DNA of 6,122 nucleotides from Oscillospiraceae bacterium. GTDB taxonomy: Bacteria > Bacillota > Clostridia > Oscillospirales > UBA644. The stretch lies in contig SVMP01000122.1 in assembly GCA_015067385.1 (NCBI GenBank), forward strand, positions 1-6,122, written 5' to 3'. Numbering within the stretch: position 1 is the stretch's first letter; every line of letters begins with the position of its first letter. Below are positions 6,048 to 6,122 of the stretch, in pieces. The notes under the pieces are model-generated. The model did not search any database. It was not told the origin of the DNA and saw only the letters and a program-made list of their open reading frames with translations. Both the position numbers and the translations under genes were made by a program.

Positions 6048-6122
6048 AAGCTATGATGGAAAGAGTAGCCTTTGCGGAACATTCAGAGAGAGAAACATAT
6101 GGTGGAAGTTTCTTATGGAAAA
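6048..6122 (+). promoter_or_regulatory. T-box riboswitch, 5' part of stem I (truncated by window edge)
   Basis: T-box leaders sense uncharged tRNA and control aminoacyl-tRNA synthetase, amino-acid synthesis or transport genes, mostly in Firmicutes. Visible stem I hallmarks come in the right order: the GATGGAAAGAGTAG kink-turn/AGTA segment (6055-6068), CAGAGAGAG (6084-6092), and the distal hairpin, in which GAGAAAC (6090-6096) pairs with GTTTCTT (6108-6114) around an 11-nt loop carrying GGTGGAA (6101-6107). The promoter just upstream gives the expected start. The specifier codon, the T-box sequence, the antiterminator and terminator, and the regulated gene all lie beyond the right edge, so the amino acid sensed cannot be read here. 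The identification rests on motif order and spacing. Confidence 0.85.

Overview
The window looks like a piece of a chromosome from an anaerobic, plant-fibre-degrading Firmicute (class Clostridia, possibly a gut or rumen Ruminococcus-like bacterium). The evidence is strong AGGAG/GGAGG ribosome binding sites, AT-rich intergenic DNA with TTGnnA-N17-TATAAT promoters, a clostridial-type xylose isomerase, and the start of a T-box riboswitch, an RNA class typical of Gram-positive bacteria. The genus is inferred from style and is not proven.

Layout: a minus-strand operon runs right to left. It starts with a GH116-family beta-glycosidase (1883-4399), followed after 6 bp by a GH51 alpha-L-arabinofuranosidase (365-1876), and after 17 bp by a second, closely related GH51 gene (1-347) cut by the window edge. 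The two GH51 genes form a tandem duplication, about 89% identical in DNA over the overlap. A 234-bp divergent control region (4400-4633) separates this operon from plus-strand xylA (4634-5947, xylose isomerase). This region holds two back-to-back promoters with identical -35 and -10 hexamers, candidate operator palindromes and a leader hairpin. After xylA come a strong intrinsic terminator (5967-6001), a perfect-consensus promoter overlapping its T-rich tail (6000-6028), and the 5' part of a T-box leader (about 6048 to the right edge). The gene that leader controls lies outside the window.

How the genes fit together: none of the glycosidases has a signal peptide, so they should act in the cytoplasm on imported oligosaccharides. 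The GH51 enzymes would remove arabinose side groups from arabinoxylo- or arabino-oligosaccharides. The GH116 enzyme would trim beta-linked xylose or glucose. XylA would turn the freed xylose into xylulose. xylA has extremely biased codons (all 21 threonines are ACC), as expected for a very highly expressed protein, whereas the glycosidase genes do not show this bias at the places read. The T-box unit is a separate transcription unit unrelated to sugar use.

I found no clearly new biological system. The most interesting points are the mosaic divergence of the tandem GH51 pair, the symmetrical divergent promoter region, the GH116 enzyme's likely role in xylan use, and the uncharacterised T-box target beyond the edge.
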